This document shows positions 1-12,500 of a stretch of 64,000 nucleotides of DNA, piece by piece. Position 1 is the first letter of the stretch, and each line of letters opens with the position of its first letter. The stretch comes from Cylindrotheca closterium. Taxonomy: Eukaryota; Bacillariophyta; Bacillariophyceae; Bacillariales; Bacillariaceae. Position numbers and translations under genes: made by a program. The DNA lies in contig CAKOGP040001980.1 in NCBI GenBank assembly GCA_933822405.4, forward strand, positions 652,784 to 716,783, given 5' to 3'. The notes beneath the pieces are model-generated. The model searched no databases and had not been told where the DNA came from. It saw nothing but the letters and a program-made list of their open reading frames with translations.

Positions 1-2763
1 CCCAGGTTTTGCCCTTTCCAGAATCGTCCTTTGGATCCTTGCGAAGAGCATCGGCAGTGTAGTGCCCCGATTCGGCCGAAGTTCCAATGTGGTGTACGAT
101 CGATTGAATCTTGTACTCTTGTTTGGATGCTGCTGCCTCGGTTTGGCCTTCTTGTGAGTCTTCTTTCCCAAAGAAAGGATCCAAACTCAATGATTTAGTC
201 AATTCGAGTGGAGCCTTGTTCTTGCGCAAGACAAAGGAAGGCGTGGTTTCGCCATCCTTGCGGGGTTGCTCCACCATGGCAAAGCGCTTGAGGTGCAACA
301 AAATGGCCTTTGGTCGGGAGAGAACCTTCATAGTTTGCTCGGCGACCAATCCTTCGTCGCACTTTTCGCACTTGATCTCTCTATCTTCGGGCTTGAAGAA
401 TTCTTCGAGGCACTGTTCCACATTGGGCTTACTGCTTTCATCCCCTTCCTTTTGCAAAATGTCTAGCGATAAATAACGGTACATTTCCTCCTTGGTTCTG
501 TTCAATAGATGAATCAATGGGGGAAAGACTGTGTTAGCAAAACTGTTCCAACATCAACAATGGAGAATTCTTCGACTCATTCATCATCTTTCTGTTCTTA
601 CCTAGTGTACCCACAAGACTTGCACTTGAGACAGACTGCGACATCCAGCCGAAAGAAATTGTCGGTTGGATAGTCTCCCTTGTTCTTTACTTCTTTCTCC
701 GCTGCTGTTTCTGCATCCACCAACTCCTCGTGCATGGTATCCAAAAGGTCACCCAAGAATTCATTGGCATCACGTTGTTGATACCCCCGAAACTTGTTGG
801 TCTTGTCGTCCACGGCCATTTTGATGTCGCGAGCCGAGGCGGAGGTTCGTTTGACTTGTTGCAAGTCTTGGAAGAGTTCCACGATGCTCGACACCACCGA
901 GTGCTTTGGCAATTTGCCTCCAGAAGCCAATTGCTCAAGAAAGCTTGGAACCGAGTAGAGCATTTGCAAGGATGCATTCATGTAGCAGGTATTGCCAATG
1001 TTCTTGATGCCCCGAAAGTCGGGCATGGGCAATGGAGGCGGACTCGAGGCCAATGGGGATCGTGAGGGCGTTCTGCCTCTTGACGGACTAAGGGTAGCCA
1101 AGCTGTCATTCATGGTACTTCTCTTTTTTCGACCAGGCGACAGGAGCAGGGCCGACGTCAAGTTGTGCCGAATGGGAGATTGATTGACGTTGGCCGTTTC
1201 CAACGCCATGCTGGCCTTGTCCAGCTTCTTCTGGGAAAAGCCGTAGGTTCGCTTGCCCAGCATGTTCTTGCGTCTAAAAGGCGGAGTGCGATTGAGAGAA
1301 CGCGGGGGAGAGTCCACCAATGGGTCCTCTTCCTCAATGGACTTCTCCTTTTTGGTACTGCTGTTGCCGCCATACTTGTGAAAGGTTATCTTTCGTTTGG
1401 CCGATTCCACTTGAGCAGCAGCAGCAGCTTTGGCGAGACTTCGTTTGGAGGATGATGATGACGACTCGGGAGAGGCAATGATGGTCGATTGGGAATCCAT
1501 AATGGTCGGGGTTTGCGAAGCCACCACGGTCGATTGGGAATCCACAATGGTCGGGGTTTGCGAGGCCGCTACCGTCGACTGGCAATCCTCGGAGGAAGGT
1601 GGCATTGGAGAAGCCACAGTAGACCGTTTCGGGGCAAAGAAATTGCTGGGAGGGGCATTGCGCTTGACAGATGGAGGTGCGGAAGCTTGCTGGGTGTCCA
1701 CTTTCTTGGCCTTCTTCCGCCCGGGAAAGAAGCTGGTAATTTCGGGAGTGACAGTCTTGTTAGCCTTGCTACTTATCACTGGTTGTGCTCCATCGTTTTC
1801 GTCGTCATCATCGTCGTCGTCGTCATCATCATCGAAATGATTTCTGGCAACGGTATGTGGAGAGACGGTTCGACTTTGAAGATTAGGCGTCGTCATTTCG
1901 GCGCCAAACATTTCGTCATCCGAGTCGTCCTGCTGATGGACTCGTTTTCTCTTGAGCTTCTTTTTTCTTGATGGTGGCTTGGGAGCTTCTTCTGGTTCGG
2001 TATCTGGATCTTGAATTTCTGGTTGCGACGATTCTTCTTTGTCCTCTTTTTCCAGTTCCGCTAGATCGACAGCTGCCACGGCATCTTCCATGGCTTGCTC
2101 TTGATTCTGCTCCTCCTCCTCATCACCATCCTCGACATTGTGATCGTCGTCGCCTTGCACTGGCACACTGTCGAATTCATTCTCTGCTTCTCCCATGGAC
2201 TGTTCTTGCTCTTGTTCTTGCTCCTCGTCATCCAATGCCTTGCGCTTGGGTCTCGTCATGTTAAAGGTGCCCTCATCGTCCGATTCATCAAAATTGTTTC
2301 GATTCTCGTTGAGGGCCAACCACTTGGACTTTTTGGTGGTATAGCTGCTTCTGCTATATACTCCTCTGCTCTTGTTGGGACGCTTGCTACGTCGCTCCTC
2401 TTCTTCTTGTTGGTTTTGTTCTTCCAATTTGCGGTCCCGAAGATCCAGTTGCTTTTGCCAGTACTTGTGGAGCAATCGATAGCAGTGCTGCCAGTTATTT
2501 CCGAGAGGACTCGAGACGACGGCATTGTGTTTTTCCGATTGAAGCTCAAAGCCTTCATCCTCTTCCAGGAAATGAATGGATTTGACCTTCTTCCAAGGAA
2601 TCTTGTACTTGCCGCACAAGTAGATTAACTTTGGGTCAACGTCCACGGTAGTATTCTTGGGAGGCTCCAAGACGTTGGTTTGCGCAAGCTTGCTACTTCC
2701 TGAAACCGCAACTCGATCGAAGGGACATACCACTCGTTTCTTAATTGTCTTTGGATTAGACAT
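1..2763 (-). CDS. Ubiquitin carboxyl-terminal hydrolase (USP family), 3' end cut by window edge
   Basis: Cysteine protease that removes ubiquitin from proteins. Exon 1 is 2763-602 and exon 2 runs from 497 off the left edge; the 104-nt intron (498-601) has GTAAG/CAG ends and joins the reading frame in the middle of the USP domain. The Cys box (NIGNTCYMN) is near residue 590 and the His box (HHIG...ESGHYTA) is in exon 2, along with the LHLKRF motif. The first ~120 residues look like a small folded (PH-like) domain, followed by ~450 disordered residues with E/Q and D runs and basic stretches that suggest a nuclear location. A 54-bp tandem repeat near 1485-1590 codes for repeated (DSQSTVVASQTPTIM)-type units. 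The PH-like plus late catalytic domain layout resembles USP37/USP26, but that subfamily is only a guess. Confidence 0.9.
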
Positions 2764-3249
2764 TGCAATGGTATCGTGATATTATATTATATTGTATTAT
2801 ATTGTATTGTATTGATTTGTTTTGGTGATTCGTGTGAGGTGGACAATGACAACAATCAAAGTATTGTTCGACACTAGAAAATGCGATGGGAAGCAGGTAG
2901 GACAAGAAGTTTGTTTTGGAGGCCAAAGTCTGTAGAATTTCTACTGCCTCTACGTAGCATCAACATTTGATTTCCAAATGGCGCGCTCCGCCGTAGTCTG
3001 TCCTGCGTCCTACCGGTAGCTACAACCTCCAAAACTCGATAGCGCTACAGTACCAGGTACTACTAGTGTACCTGGTACCAGTGGTATGCACTCGCAGATA
3101 TACCGTATAGCTATTGGAAGTGCAGCCCGAAGTTGATGCATGTATACTTGAGGTGCAAGCCCGAAATTGATGCATGGGATTGACTTTAATTCATCTTCTG
3201 CCTGCACGCCGTGACCTAGCGGCAGACAACCTGGGGCCTCTCAGTACGT
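2764..3249. other. Intergenic, 5' flank of the USP gene
   Basis: No coding signal seen. Contains an A/T-rich run of TATAT/TTGTAT units at 2781-2816 just upstream of the USP start codon, one TACCGGTA palindrome at 3011-3018, and a cluster of GTACC/GGTAC motifs at 3048-3080. Confidence 0.6.
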
Positions 3250-3810
3250 GTGAGACCAATTCTGAAGAAGAAAACAATCTCCACTGAAGACAGAGGAGAG
3301 ATGCTAATGAAGAAATGGCAAGCAAAAGTAGAAGCTGCCAGTACTTTCAAGGACAATGATAGCATGGTCAGCGATGGAAGCGTGAACATGCAGATCTACA
3401 AGTCGACCTCAAAGATGGATTCATTGAAGCACTGTTCTCAATGGACCAAAGACAACAAGAAACCTTTCACGTCCAATGGAAGTAAACACTGGGATATTGA
3501 TCTTGGTGTGCATCTTGATTCTGGATCTACGTTCAGCCTACGAATGAACGAAGATTATGCCAAACCGGGCACTGTGTCTGACCTGGATTACATGTTCAAC
3601 TACGGTACGAACACTGGCCAACGTGATCTGCATCAGCAGGTCGAATCAAGTATTATCGAAGGACACACTTGCTTGCTTGATACTGAAGCGCAATGTAACC
3701 TTGATAGTTTATCCGAGCTTGTGAAGCTTGGATTCTGTGTCGGTATGGACACTGATATTGAAAACTGCATATGTTCTTCGCTCTTGAACTACAGTATGGA
3801 TGATTTGTGA
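3250..3810 (+). mobile_element. Remnant of a copia-like retroelement (aspartic protease region)
   Basis: An open stretch of 186 codons with no ATG until 3301. The central part has LDSGST, the D-[ST]-G-[ST] signature of retroviral-type aspartic proteases, followed by a TNTG-x-R block and a D-x-EA-x-x-N-x-x-SLSELVK block. This order matches the protease region of diatom Ty1/copia polyproteins as I know them. No integrase, reverse transcriptase or LTR is visible, so this is a fragment or, less likely, a domesticated protease-like gene. An unrelated 79-codon frame follows at 3807-4046 without recognisable content. Confidence 0.55.
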
Positions 3811-4378
3811 AGAAAGCAAATCAGGGAGCTCTAGCCAATCTACACTCGGACCACTCGATAAAAAAGTATTTTTTTAAAGTTACTATTCCGTATGGCAGCA
3901 TGCCTGAAAATACATGGGTTGGTTGTCGTTTGAAATTACCCTCATCGATGACTGACTCCTGCACGTTCTTCACATTGGATTTCCACAATGATACTAGATG
4001 GACCACCATCCAGACCATTCATCAAGTACTTACAACCCACGAGTGAACCGAGGCTGAGAATTCTAAGCCAAATAAAAGTACAGTATTCATCTCTTAGAAC
4101 ACTGACTGCTGTAATGTACCCAAATGAAATCACCAAATCACCATATCAGCATTCTCTATCATCGAAATGGGCAGAGTGCAGACATTGAAGTCTCTACACT
4201 GTAATGTAGCATCTTGCATCTTGATCTTGCATCTTGTACTGATATGCGAGCCAGTCAACCGAGCCATAGAGTTGTTTTGCATCACTGACGTTCCAAGTTG
4301 CTGGACGCACATCTCTGCCGAGAAAAAGAGGTCCGGCCATATTCCTGTGACTCGATATCCCGTCAAACGCTTTGTTAC

Positions 4379-4423
4379 TGTGTGTGTGTGTGTGCGTGAG
4401 AGTGAGAAAGAGAGAGAGAGAGC
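4379..4423. repeat. Compound GT / GA microsatellite
   Basis: (GT)n running into GAGAGT-type and (GA)n dinucleotides. Simple-sequence repeat outside any gene. Confidence 0.9.
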
Positions 4424-4570
4424 GATGTTTGACGATGCAAAGCAACCTCCCAACGGGGAAGATGTTTAGCGCATTGGAGTCTTCCATTTTGCAACTTCAT
4501 TCACCTCGCAGCTTCAAGCGGGTCACCGTGTCGAGACAAGGAAACGGCCGGGCAGTTTCACGTTGGAGCA

Positions 4571-4614
4571 ACGTCATTCCTCTACCGTAGATGATGATCC
4601 GATCATTATGACGT
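4571..4614. promoter_or_regulatory. Candidate CO2/cAMP-response elements
   Basis: ACGTCA at 4571-4576 and TGACGT at 4609-4614, in opposite orientation, about 540-580 nt upstream of the carbonic-anhydrase-like start codon. In Phaeodactylum the PtCA1 promoter carries TGACGT/ACGTCA elements that respond to CO2 and cAMP through bZIP factors. Here the motifs are further from the ATG than in that promoter, and hexamers are common by chance, so this is only a candidate. Confidence 0.25.
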
Positions 4615-5152
4615 GGAGATCAAACCAAGAATACACGATTGAAACGCACAGGTAAGCGATAGTCGATCAAGAGACGACGACATCACTGCTGATTTTCAGC
4701 TCATCGGGAACAGGATTGCCATCAATAGGGAAGATGCTAGGAAGGCACAGTCGATGGTTTAAGAAACGACTGAAGATCGGGTCGTGTCATCTTTTGACAT
4801 GACTGATCAAATGAATAGCACATGATAGGATGGTGTCTGGCGAGTTGACAGTTGCCATGTGCACCAGGTACCGGTATATTCTCGCATCTTGGATTTTTTT
4901 TCTGATTCATCATTCGCTCGTGAATCAACAGAATTTTCCTGAAATCAAATTCAAACCGATAACCGTTCGTACCAGACCTGCGCGTAATTTCTACGGATTC
5001 CCCCCACTTTGTCACGCGCCGGCAAAGACACATGAAGCAGTCCGATTTTGAAAATAGAGTATTCTATTCTTCGCTTTGGTTTCAACACGCACCTTTTATT
5101 GCTTGTGTGACAACAAACAAACATTATTATCATTATTTCGCCAAGCGAATCG

Positions 5153-8100
5153 ATGATTACCAAGAATATGACAAGGGCTACGGCCTTGATGATCGTGGCG
5201 GCATTGGCTGCCCAGAGTGTCAATGCTGCCGATGACTTTAACTATCGCAAGACCGAAGGAAGAGATTACGGTCCAGCAGATTGGGACGAGGTCAGCTGTA
5301 ACGACTTGAGTACTTGTGTAAGTTTCACTTTGCTATTTATGCTGCGACTAGATCTTGTGTGGAAAGATAGATTTGCTAATCTTGATTCACTCTCGTTTCA
5401 ATATCAATAGCCTGGATGGCCGGACAAGCACTTGGGATCCGTTGGAAGATTCAAGTTGACTGATTGGCCCAACAATTGTGCATGGTGTCCCATTGAAGGA
5501 AACAACTGTGGGCAGCATCGACAATCTCCAATTGATCTACAGCGTGATCGTGCTGATCCCAATAGCCCCAACTGGAAGGAGTGCGAAGATTGGCATTGGT
5601 ACGTCCAATGTCTGTTATTTGATAATCATCGCTAACATACTCTCTTGGAAGATTCACCATTTTCTAACGACTGGCTCACTCTACTATTCCATTTTGACTT
5701 AGGATGCACTTCAAGGACGGAACTTGTGACTGGAACGATGTCGAGGATCAGTTTGTTATTACTAGAAGTGGTCTTCAACACAAAATTCCAGTGAAGAGCA
5801 ACGGAGATATCGATTGTAAGGCAAATAACGGTGAACGTAGATTTCCAAAGTTGGACTACAGTAAGGGATATCAGGATTGGTGGTTTTTGTCGCAAACGGA
5901 AATCACGGTACCTAGTGAGCACGTTCAACACGGAAAGCGATATGCTGCGGAAGTTGTTCTTTCCCACTTTTACGAATTCAAACATGCATGGAACCATGTC
6001 GGTAAAGTTGCAATCTTTCTTCAGGATTATGAAGGGGAAGCGCCTTGGCATTTTCTAGACAAGCTCATTTGTAGATGGCGTAGAGAGGAAGAGAAGGCCC
6101 GTAGCAAGTGTAACCTTCCACCAGCACCTGTTTACAAGATGTGCGAATTGTACCGTGGTCAGACCAGATCGGCAGAGGATTTCGATAGCCCAACGGAACA
6201 AGTCACCTATCCAACCTATACACCTTTGGTAGCACCCAGGGCTATTCCGATTTTTAATTATGGTGGAACGCCTCCATTGGAAGTCAAGCCATTGCAGCTT
6301 TGTCAGGGAGATTGCGATTTCCCAACCGATTGTGCCAAAGGATTGATCTGTCACCGTCGTGACGCCTATGAATCTGTCCCAGGTTGTATTGGCGGGTAAG
6401 AGAATCTATAGTTGACTCACTGTGGCTTTCAACTATCATTGTCACTCACCCATTTTTCCTATTCACAGAGAACAAGATTCTACCAATACTGATTACTGTG
6501 TGTTTGACGTCTACGGAGAGGGCTACAGTCGTCCTACCGATGCCCCAACCCAAAACCCGACCATCACTCCCTCTCCGACTCTTTCCCCTCGAGAACCAAA
6601 GCCCTTGCAATTCTTTGGAAGTACTCCACCAGCAGACAAATTGCCTCTTCATATCTGTCAGGGAGATTGCGATTTTGATGAAGACTGCGGCGAAGGTTTG
6701 ATTTGTTATCAAAGAGACGAAAATATGCCCGTTCCAGGATGTATTGGCGATGACGCAACGAAGACTGATTACTGTATTCTTGATCCTTATGGAGATGGAT
6801 CGTACACATTTCCTCCCACTGTTGTTCCTTCGAGAAACCCAAGTCAAGCTCCATTTGTCCGTCCAACTGGGCCAGAGAAAGTCATTGCGAACCTTGGATG
6901 GGAACCACCCACACCAATCGGCGAGTGCAAGGGAGATTGCGACGAAGATTCTGATTGCGACCTTCACATGATATGCTTTCAGAGGAATAGGTGCGCAACC
7001 AGTGGCACGATGTGTGACAAGTAATGACAATTCTAACTTTTTTTTCCGTTTTCACAACTTCAGACAGTTTGAACCTGTTCCGGGGTGTATCGGAGGAGAG
7101 ATGGACTCGACTCTCACGGACTATTGCATCTACAAGACTATGGAACCAACTCAGCAACCAATCCAAGGCCCAACCACTGATCCAACGGATAAACCCACTC
7201 CCGCACCAACCAATCCAGTTCCAACTCAGACCCCCTCAGTTTCACCAACAAATCCATTCAAAAGAGGTACAATCAAGTTCCTTGGATGGAAGCCTGCGAA
7301 GCCCTTCCTAGAAATGTGTGAAGGAGACTGCGACAGAGACGAGGATTGTCTCCAAGGACTCTTGTGTTTTGACCGCAAGGTTATCACCGACGAAGTCCCC
7401 GGTTGTGATGGAAGTGACTTCGAAGAAGGCTTGTCCGACTACTGTTTCGACCCTCGCGTATACGACATTGCAGATCCGACTGCTAAACCCACCGAGACTC
7501 AGCCTACCAAAGCCCCAACCAAGGGTCCCACTCCTGGACCAACCAAAGAGCCTACAAAGGCTCCAGTTGCACCTACATCCGAGCCAACTGGTCCATTGCC
7601 TTCCGCTTCACCTTCTACAAGAGCAACTGAAGCGCCAGTCACAGATGGACCTACACTTGATCCTGTTCAGCGCCTATGCTTGGTCCATCCTAAGTGCCAA
7701 TTGCAGGGTCTAGTGGGATACTGCTGCCCATCCATTCAAGGCGATTATCTGGATTGTTGCGAAACCGGTGCTCCAACCACAGCTCCTATCGTTTCAGTTC
7801 CAACTAGAAAGCCGCCTACTGCTGCCCCTGTTACATCTCCAACAGAGGCTCCAGTGCCTGCGCCAACTACCCCTCCAGCTTCGAACGGTGGACAAAGTGA
7901 GCAAAGCGATTTAGAATTTGTTGGCTGGAGCCCAACAGAAAAATTGAAGATTTGTCAGGGAGATTGCGACGTCAATCAAGACTGTGACGAAGGCTTGACT
8001 TGTTATCAACGTTACAATGCGTATGATCCAGTTCCCGGTTGTGCTGGGGGCGAAGTAGATGATAGTCTTGCCGATTTTTGCATTGAGATTGGCGCATCTT

Positions 8101-9361
8101 TTGAAACTTCCGACACAAGTTTCCCAACAATCGCGCCAACAAAGGGAACAAAGCAGCCTTCAGCGGGTCCTACAAAGACACCGACAGACAAGCCCACAGA
8201 AGCACCAACCGAGGAACCTCTTAAGCAGGACAATCAAGTAGTGTCAAACATCAACTGTAATGCTGAAAAGTACGAGGACCTGGGAGTCAACTTCAATCGA
8301 ATGTGTAAACCGGACAGTTGCTGTTCTATTCCCAGAAAATCGGGAGGCTTTTGCGAACGCATGTACACAGCATTGGGAGACGAAGTGGAATCTGCATGTT
8401 ATCATTGTTGTGCTGCGGCAGAGAGCGCTGGCTATCCAAAGGAGGTCGGGCCAGCAGCCGAGGACAATCCTAGAATTCCGAAGTCGATCGAGTGTGATCA
8501 AGTTGATGAAGCGTTTAAGATCTGTAGACGAGATAGCTGTTGTGATGGAGATATGGGCTCTTCTTTCTGTAAATCTCAACTTGCGCTCTATCCTGGCCAT
8601 ATGGAGAGCATCTGTGTAAGTCCCATCTGTTTTCGTTTTCGCAATAATGGAATACCATCTTCTAACATTTCCTATTTCAGTGGTACTGTTGTTACCCCTC
8701 TTATGAAGTCGATGTAGATAGCCGCCGTCTCTCCGCTGGTGAAACTGGACTTGAAGACATTGAACACAAAGAGGGTGATCGAACCTCGTACGATGATCAG
8801 GGTCGACGCGTACTCTTGCGTGAAGAGAACTACGCCGAGGGTCATGGCACAGAAGAAGAGCAGCAGGAATACTTTGAGGAGATTTACTCTGCTCACCAGC
8901 GAAGAGAACAGGAAACTCCTGTCATTGAGAACTATGATGATATTTTCTGGTGGCCATATGAATGGCTACTCAAGGTTGGATCTGAGTACTATTTCCGTTA
9001 TGAAGGTACCCAGACTACGCCCCCTTGCATCAATAAGGCTCACTGGCGCATGATGAAGGATCCAATCCGTGTTGCGCCTCATCAAATCAAGGAGCTAGAG
9101 AGACTGGTTGCATGGAGAATCAACGACCAGTGCCAGGCAGATACTGCTGGAAAGCCACGAGGAGATGGCAACCTTGATGCAGTTGATGTTGCTCGACCAC
9201 TGCAGAGTTACAACGAATTGCATCGCATGGTCTTCTGCGAATGCCAAGATTGGCCTTCGAAGTTCCCTCAAGAAAGAAGCTGGTGCCGCAACTGGAAGAC
9301 TAGAGATCCTTCCATTCGTTTTGAGGAAAATCCATACAACTGGAACCAAAAGGGTTTCTAA
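5153..9361 (+). CDS. Secreted alpha-carbonic-anhydrase-fold protein with five inserted Cys-rich modules; zinc ligands lost
   Basis: Six exons: 5153-5317, 5411-5598, 5703-6395, 6469-6990, 7064-8615, 8681-9361; the joins keep frame and give 1266 aa. Residues 1-25 form a signal peptide ending QSVNA. An alpha-CA N-terminal half follows (QSPIDLQRD, later PSEH..HGKRYAAEVVLSHF), then about 650 residues with five modules of the form C-x-GDCD-x4-C ... VPGC-x-G separated by PT/AP-rich linkers and further CC-type Cys-rich units. The CA fold then resumes (YEGTQTTPPC) near the C terminus. By alignment to the usual EVHFHxPSEH and ELHLVH motifs, the three zinc-binding His positions are Glu, Thr and Val, so hydratase activity is not expected. 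It may be a cell-surface or cell-wall protein with a CA-like scaffold. Confidence 0.88.
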
Positions 9362-9525
9362 AAATCAAGAAGAACAAATCTTCTACTGGGATGGTGAACA
9401 GCATTCAAAGGATAGCAGCCATCTGCAGTATAGTCTTAAATATAAAATGTATAATCTGAAAGGAAAAAAATCAAATGATTCTTCAACTTGCAGTACAGTA
9501 CCGGTATCATGCGCGCTGATCAAAT

Positions 9526-10288
9526 TCAAGCAAAGGCTGTTTTCATGACATCATTTCTGTTTGGAAATGGTTAGATGACGATGAAAGAGGAGAAAAAGAG
9601 CACACATCCCAAACTCATTCCATCGTACTTACATTGTGTCGGATGTAATCACACCATCATGATTCTTCAACGCTGAAATTAGACTATTCTTCTTCAGAGC
9701 AATTTTCTCGGCAATGACAGCCTGTTGGGCAGGTGGTAGCGATGACCAGGATGATTTGTTTTTGTTCATTGCTGACATGAGAATTCCATTCAGAGTATTC
9801 TCAAGATTTTCTTCGTTGTAAAACGTCACTTCTTCTTGGCCTTCACGGCGAAACTTCATTTGATTTTGGGAGTCAGGTGAGGCAAGTTCGTCAGGACCGA
9901 TGAAGATTACATCTTCCTTGGATGGTTCAAAATCCTGGTATTCATCATAGAGAAGCTGACGAATCGCCACAGAATCCTCTGTCCTTCCATCGTGTTTCAA
10001 TAGCGATGCGCCCCACCAATGCACTTCATTTTCTCCATCATCATTTTCAATCTCCCATTGAACTTCTAGTCGATCCCCTTCCTTGAAACCAAAGGTTACT
10101 GCCAGGTCTAGGGGTTTCTTATCATCGCCCGTTTTGGTTCGCTTGGGAGACGGTGGCAGTTCATCAGCGTCTCGCTTCTGCCCCGAGGAGTCCTGATCCT
10201 TGGATTCTGTGGTGCTGGTAGCGCTAATTGGAGGCGTCTTTTGCTCTGCATTGGTGTTTTTGCATTCGTTTTCGATGGACTCACTCAT
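9526..10288 (-). CDS. Acidic nuclear-type protein with a Tudor-like segment, unknown function
   Basis: Two exons: 10288-9633 and 9556-9526. The intron has GTAAGT at its 5' end, a CTAAC branch-type motif and a CAG acceptor; without it the frame stops at once inside the donor. The product is 228 aa. Residues 1-60 are disordered and charged, with a basic PSPKRTK patch that could be a nuclear signal. Residues ~65-140 (F-x-x-GDRLEVQWEIE ... WWGASLL ... FIGPDEL) resemble a small SH3-like/Tudor beta-barrel. The C terminus is helical. The gene converges with the carbonic-anhydrase-like gene. I do not recognise a named family. Confidence 0.7.
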
Positions 10289-10419
10289 GACGACTTGTAA
10301 TGGGCAGATGGAAGAAATGCAATATTCAATATCATAGCTACAGTACAATTTTTATTGAAGGTCGTACCAGAGAGCGGGCCTCGCCACATCAACCTTCGCG
10401 CCATTTCGAAAATTTCAGA

Positions 10420-12500
10420 TCACTGAAGCATGGTTCGAAAAGGACCTAGCTCTTGGAACCTCAATTGCTCTTGTTGTAGCTGCTGTTGGCGCTCTGATCT
10501 CATCTCACGCAACCGTGCCGCCAAATCTACTGGACGGACAGTGAGAACCAATTTCTGCTTGCCTCGAAGCACTACAATTTTGGCCTCTTCTCCAACACCG
10601 GCCAAGTCAATCAGTTTGCGGGCATCTTCCGCGGACTGTACTCTTGTCTCGCCTATCTCAATGATGATATCATTTTCCTTCAATCCACCTCGTTCCGCTG
10701 GTGTCTTGGGAAACACTCTATGTATAATAGCTCCGTGTACTTCCGGAATAGCATCCGATCCACTGGTGTCAGCGTTGTTCTGCCGTGCCCAATTGGGAGT
10801 ACAAGTAGCTAGACCGAGGCCGAGATACCCATGCTCAATTTGACGTCCTTCAGAGAGGTCGTGCATGATGTCTCTAACCCGATTGATTGGAATGGCAAAA
10901 CTAGTCCCCTCCATGTGCGCCCTGATTGCAGCATTGATTCCAACCACGTTGCCTGTCTCCACGTCCACAAGCGGACCTCCTGAGTTTCCTGGGTTGATCG
11001 CGGCATCTACAGTAAAGAAGGTCATGAGATTTTCTGGATGATTGAAAAAGAAACAAAACTAATTTCTAGTGTAGTGAGCAACTTACCTGTCTGAATGTAG
11101 TCGACTTTTTTGTGTGGAATGCCTACAATTGTTGACGATCTCTCCAAGCCAGAAATTATACCCATCGTCACGGTATTGTCCAAACCACCGGGGCTTCCAA
11201 CAGCAATGACCAATTTACCAACGCTTAGAGTGTCACTGTCCCCTAGCTCAGCTATTGGCAAATTATCCATTGCCAGTCCGTCATTCTCATCCGGGATAAT
11301 CTTGAGGACTGCCACGTCGACAATCTCGTCAGTACCCATCACCTTGCAATGATACACTCGGCCATCGGTGAGTGTCACCGTTACTTTACTCGCGTCTTCT
11401 ACTACATGAGCATTCGTCAGAATGTAACCCTTCTCCGAGAATATCAGTCCAGATCCTTGTCCTTGTTGAATGTACCCAGGTATCAAAGATGAATCGCTTT
11501 GTTCCTTCAAGTGGGTCTCTGTATCCACTCGAACCACGGAAGGTCCAACCTCCTCGACTGCATCCATCACAAAGGTAAGGGCGAAATTTCTTTTCTCATT
11601 CAATGACATGGAAGAAGCACTATTTCTTCGTTCCACAACTGGTGGTATCGGTTCAACGGTTTCCTCCGTCTCGTCAGTAGTGGCAATCTTCAAGGAATCT
11701 TCTGTAGCAATAACGTTCTCTTCGTCTTGATTACCAAACGGTGCAGCAGTTTCATCGTCTTCGGTCTGCCGCCTGATCAACCCCTTGGGGGCAATCTGAA
11801 TGGAACCTCGGTCTGCCAACTCTTCATGCACCATGGGAGAAAGCACAACAAACGCGGAAGCGAGCAAAACATATCGTAATGATCGACGAAATACCGACTT
11901 CTTCTTTTCTTGTTTCTTTGGTGGGTCAGAACTCGAGTCTGGTGTTGCAATTGCGGTTTTGGACTCATCTGATTCACTGACATGAGACGCCTTTGTCGTT
12001 GATTTCAAATCATCAGTATTTTTTCTTCTTCTAAAGAAGCCCATAAATCTAGAAGTGGAATTGGAACTCGGCTTTTCTGGCTCGGTGCTCTCTTTCTCGT
12101 CTCCCATCGATTCAATGGAAGTTTGATTGCTCGGCGAGACATCCATAGAATTCGTTTCAATAGATGTCTGATTTGTATCAGTGGATGTGGAATTTCCCTC
12201 ATCAGCAGTGTCTTCATCTGGTCCCTGACCCAGAGCACCAATTGCAGTTTCAAATTTCCTTTGAATTTTCCATAGAAGATTCCGCTGATAAAACTCTGTT
12301 CGTTGCTCAAAATGGAAACTAGAGTGACGTTTGCTGACAGTGAAGCCCAAAGATACACTATCCAGGTGTTTGTTGTGACTGATGGATCGAGGTGTTTGAA
12401 GCCTCAGTGACCTTCTTCCATCGAAACATTCTGTCGATTGTGTACAAAATATGGAAAGCAGGAGAATGAGAGATGCCTTGGATGGAAGTTTGGGGGACAT
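10420..12500 (-). CDS. HtrA/Deg-family serine protease with PDZ domain
   Basis: ATP-independent serine protease of protein quality control. Exons 12500-11087 and 11006-10420; the 80-nt intron joins ..DYIQT to DAAINPGNSGG exactly as in other Deg proteases, giving 666 aa. Catalytic triad: His in TNAHVV, Asp in VDVAVLKI, Ser in GNSGGP. One PDZ domain follows (GAIIHRVFPKTPAERGG...). The first ~25 residues are a hydrophobic signal sequence, followed by a long acidic, low-complexity region and a membrane segment (YVLLASAFVVLSPMV) before the protease domain. An organelle (plastid or mitochondrial) or ER-derived membrane location is likely, but the presequence has no clear ASAFAP motif. The start is the ATG at 12500. 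Confidence 0.93.

Larger units (their letters stand above)
3811..5152. other. Long intergenic region upstream of the carbonic-anhydrase-like gene
   Basis: About 1.3 kb with only short, unconvincing reading frames. It holds a microsatellite (4379-4423), two CRE-like hexamers (4571-4614) and one TACCGGTA palindrome (4869-4876). The promoter of the downstream gene must lie here. Confidence 0.55.

Noticed and set aside
1430..2628. Plus-strand frames opposite the USP gene
   Set aside because: Antisense shadows of low-complexity acidic coding sequence; Leu/Val/Ile-rich output with no motif.
5153..9361. Functional carbonic anhydrase
   Set aside because: The fold motifs are present, but the three zinc-ligand positions are not His in my alignment, so I do not call it an active enzyme.
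11007..11046. Acceptor at ~11034 in the Deg protease (nine extra residues before DAAINPGNSGG)
   Set aside because: Also in phase, but it inserts residues inside a strictly conserved motif; the TAG acceptor at 11007 gives the exact family sequence.
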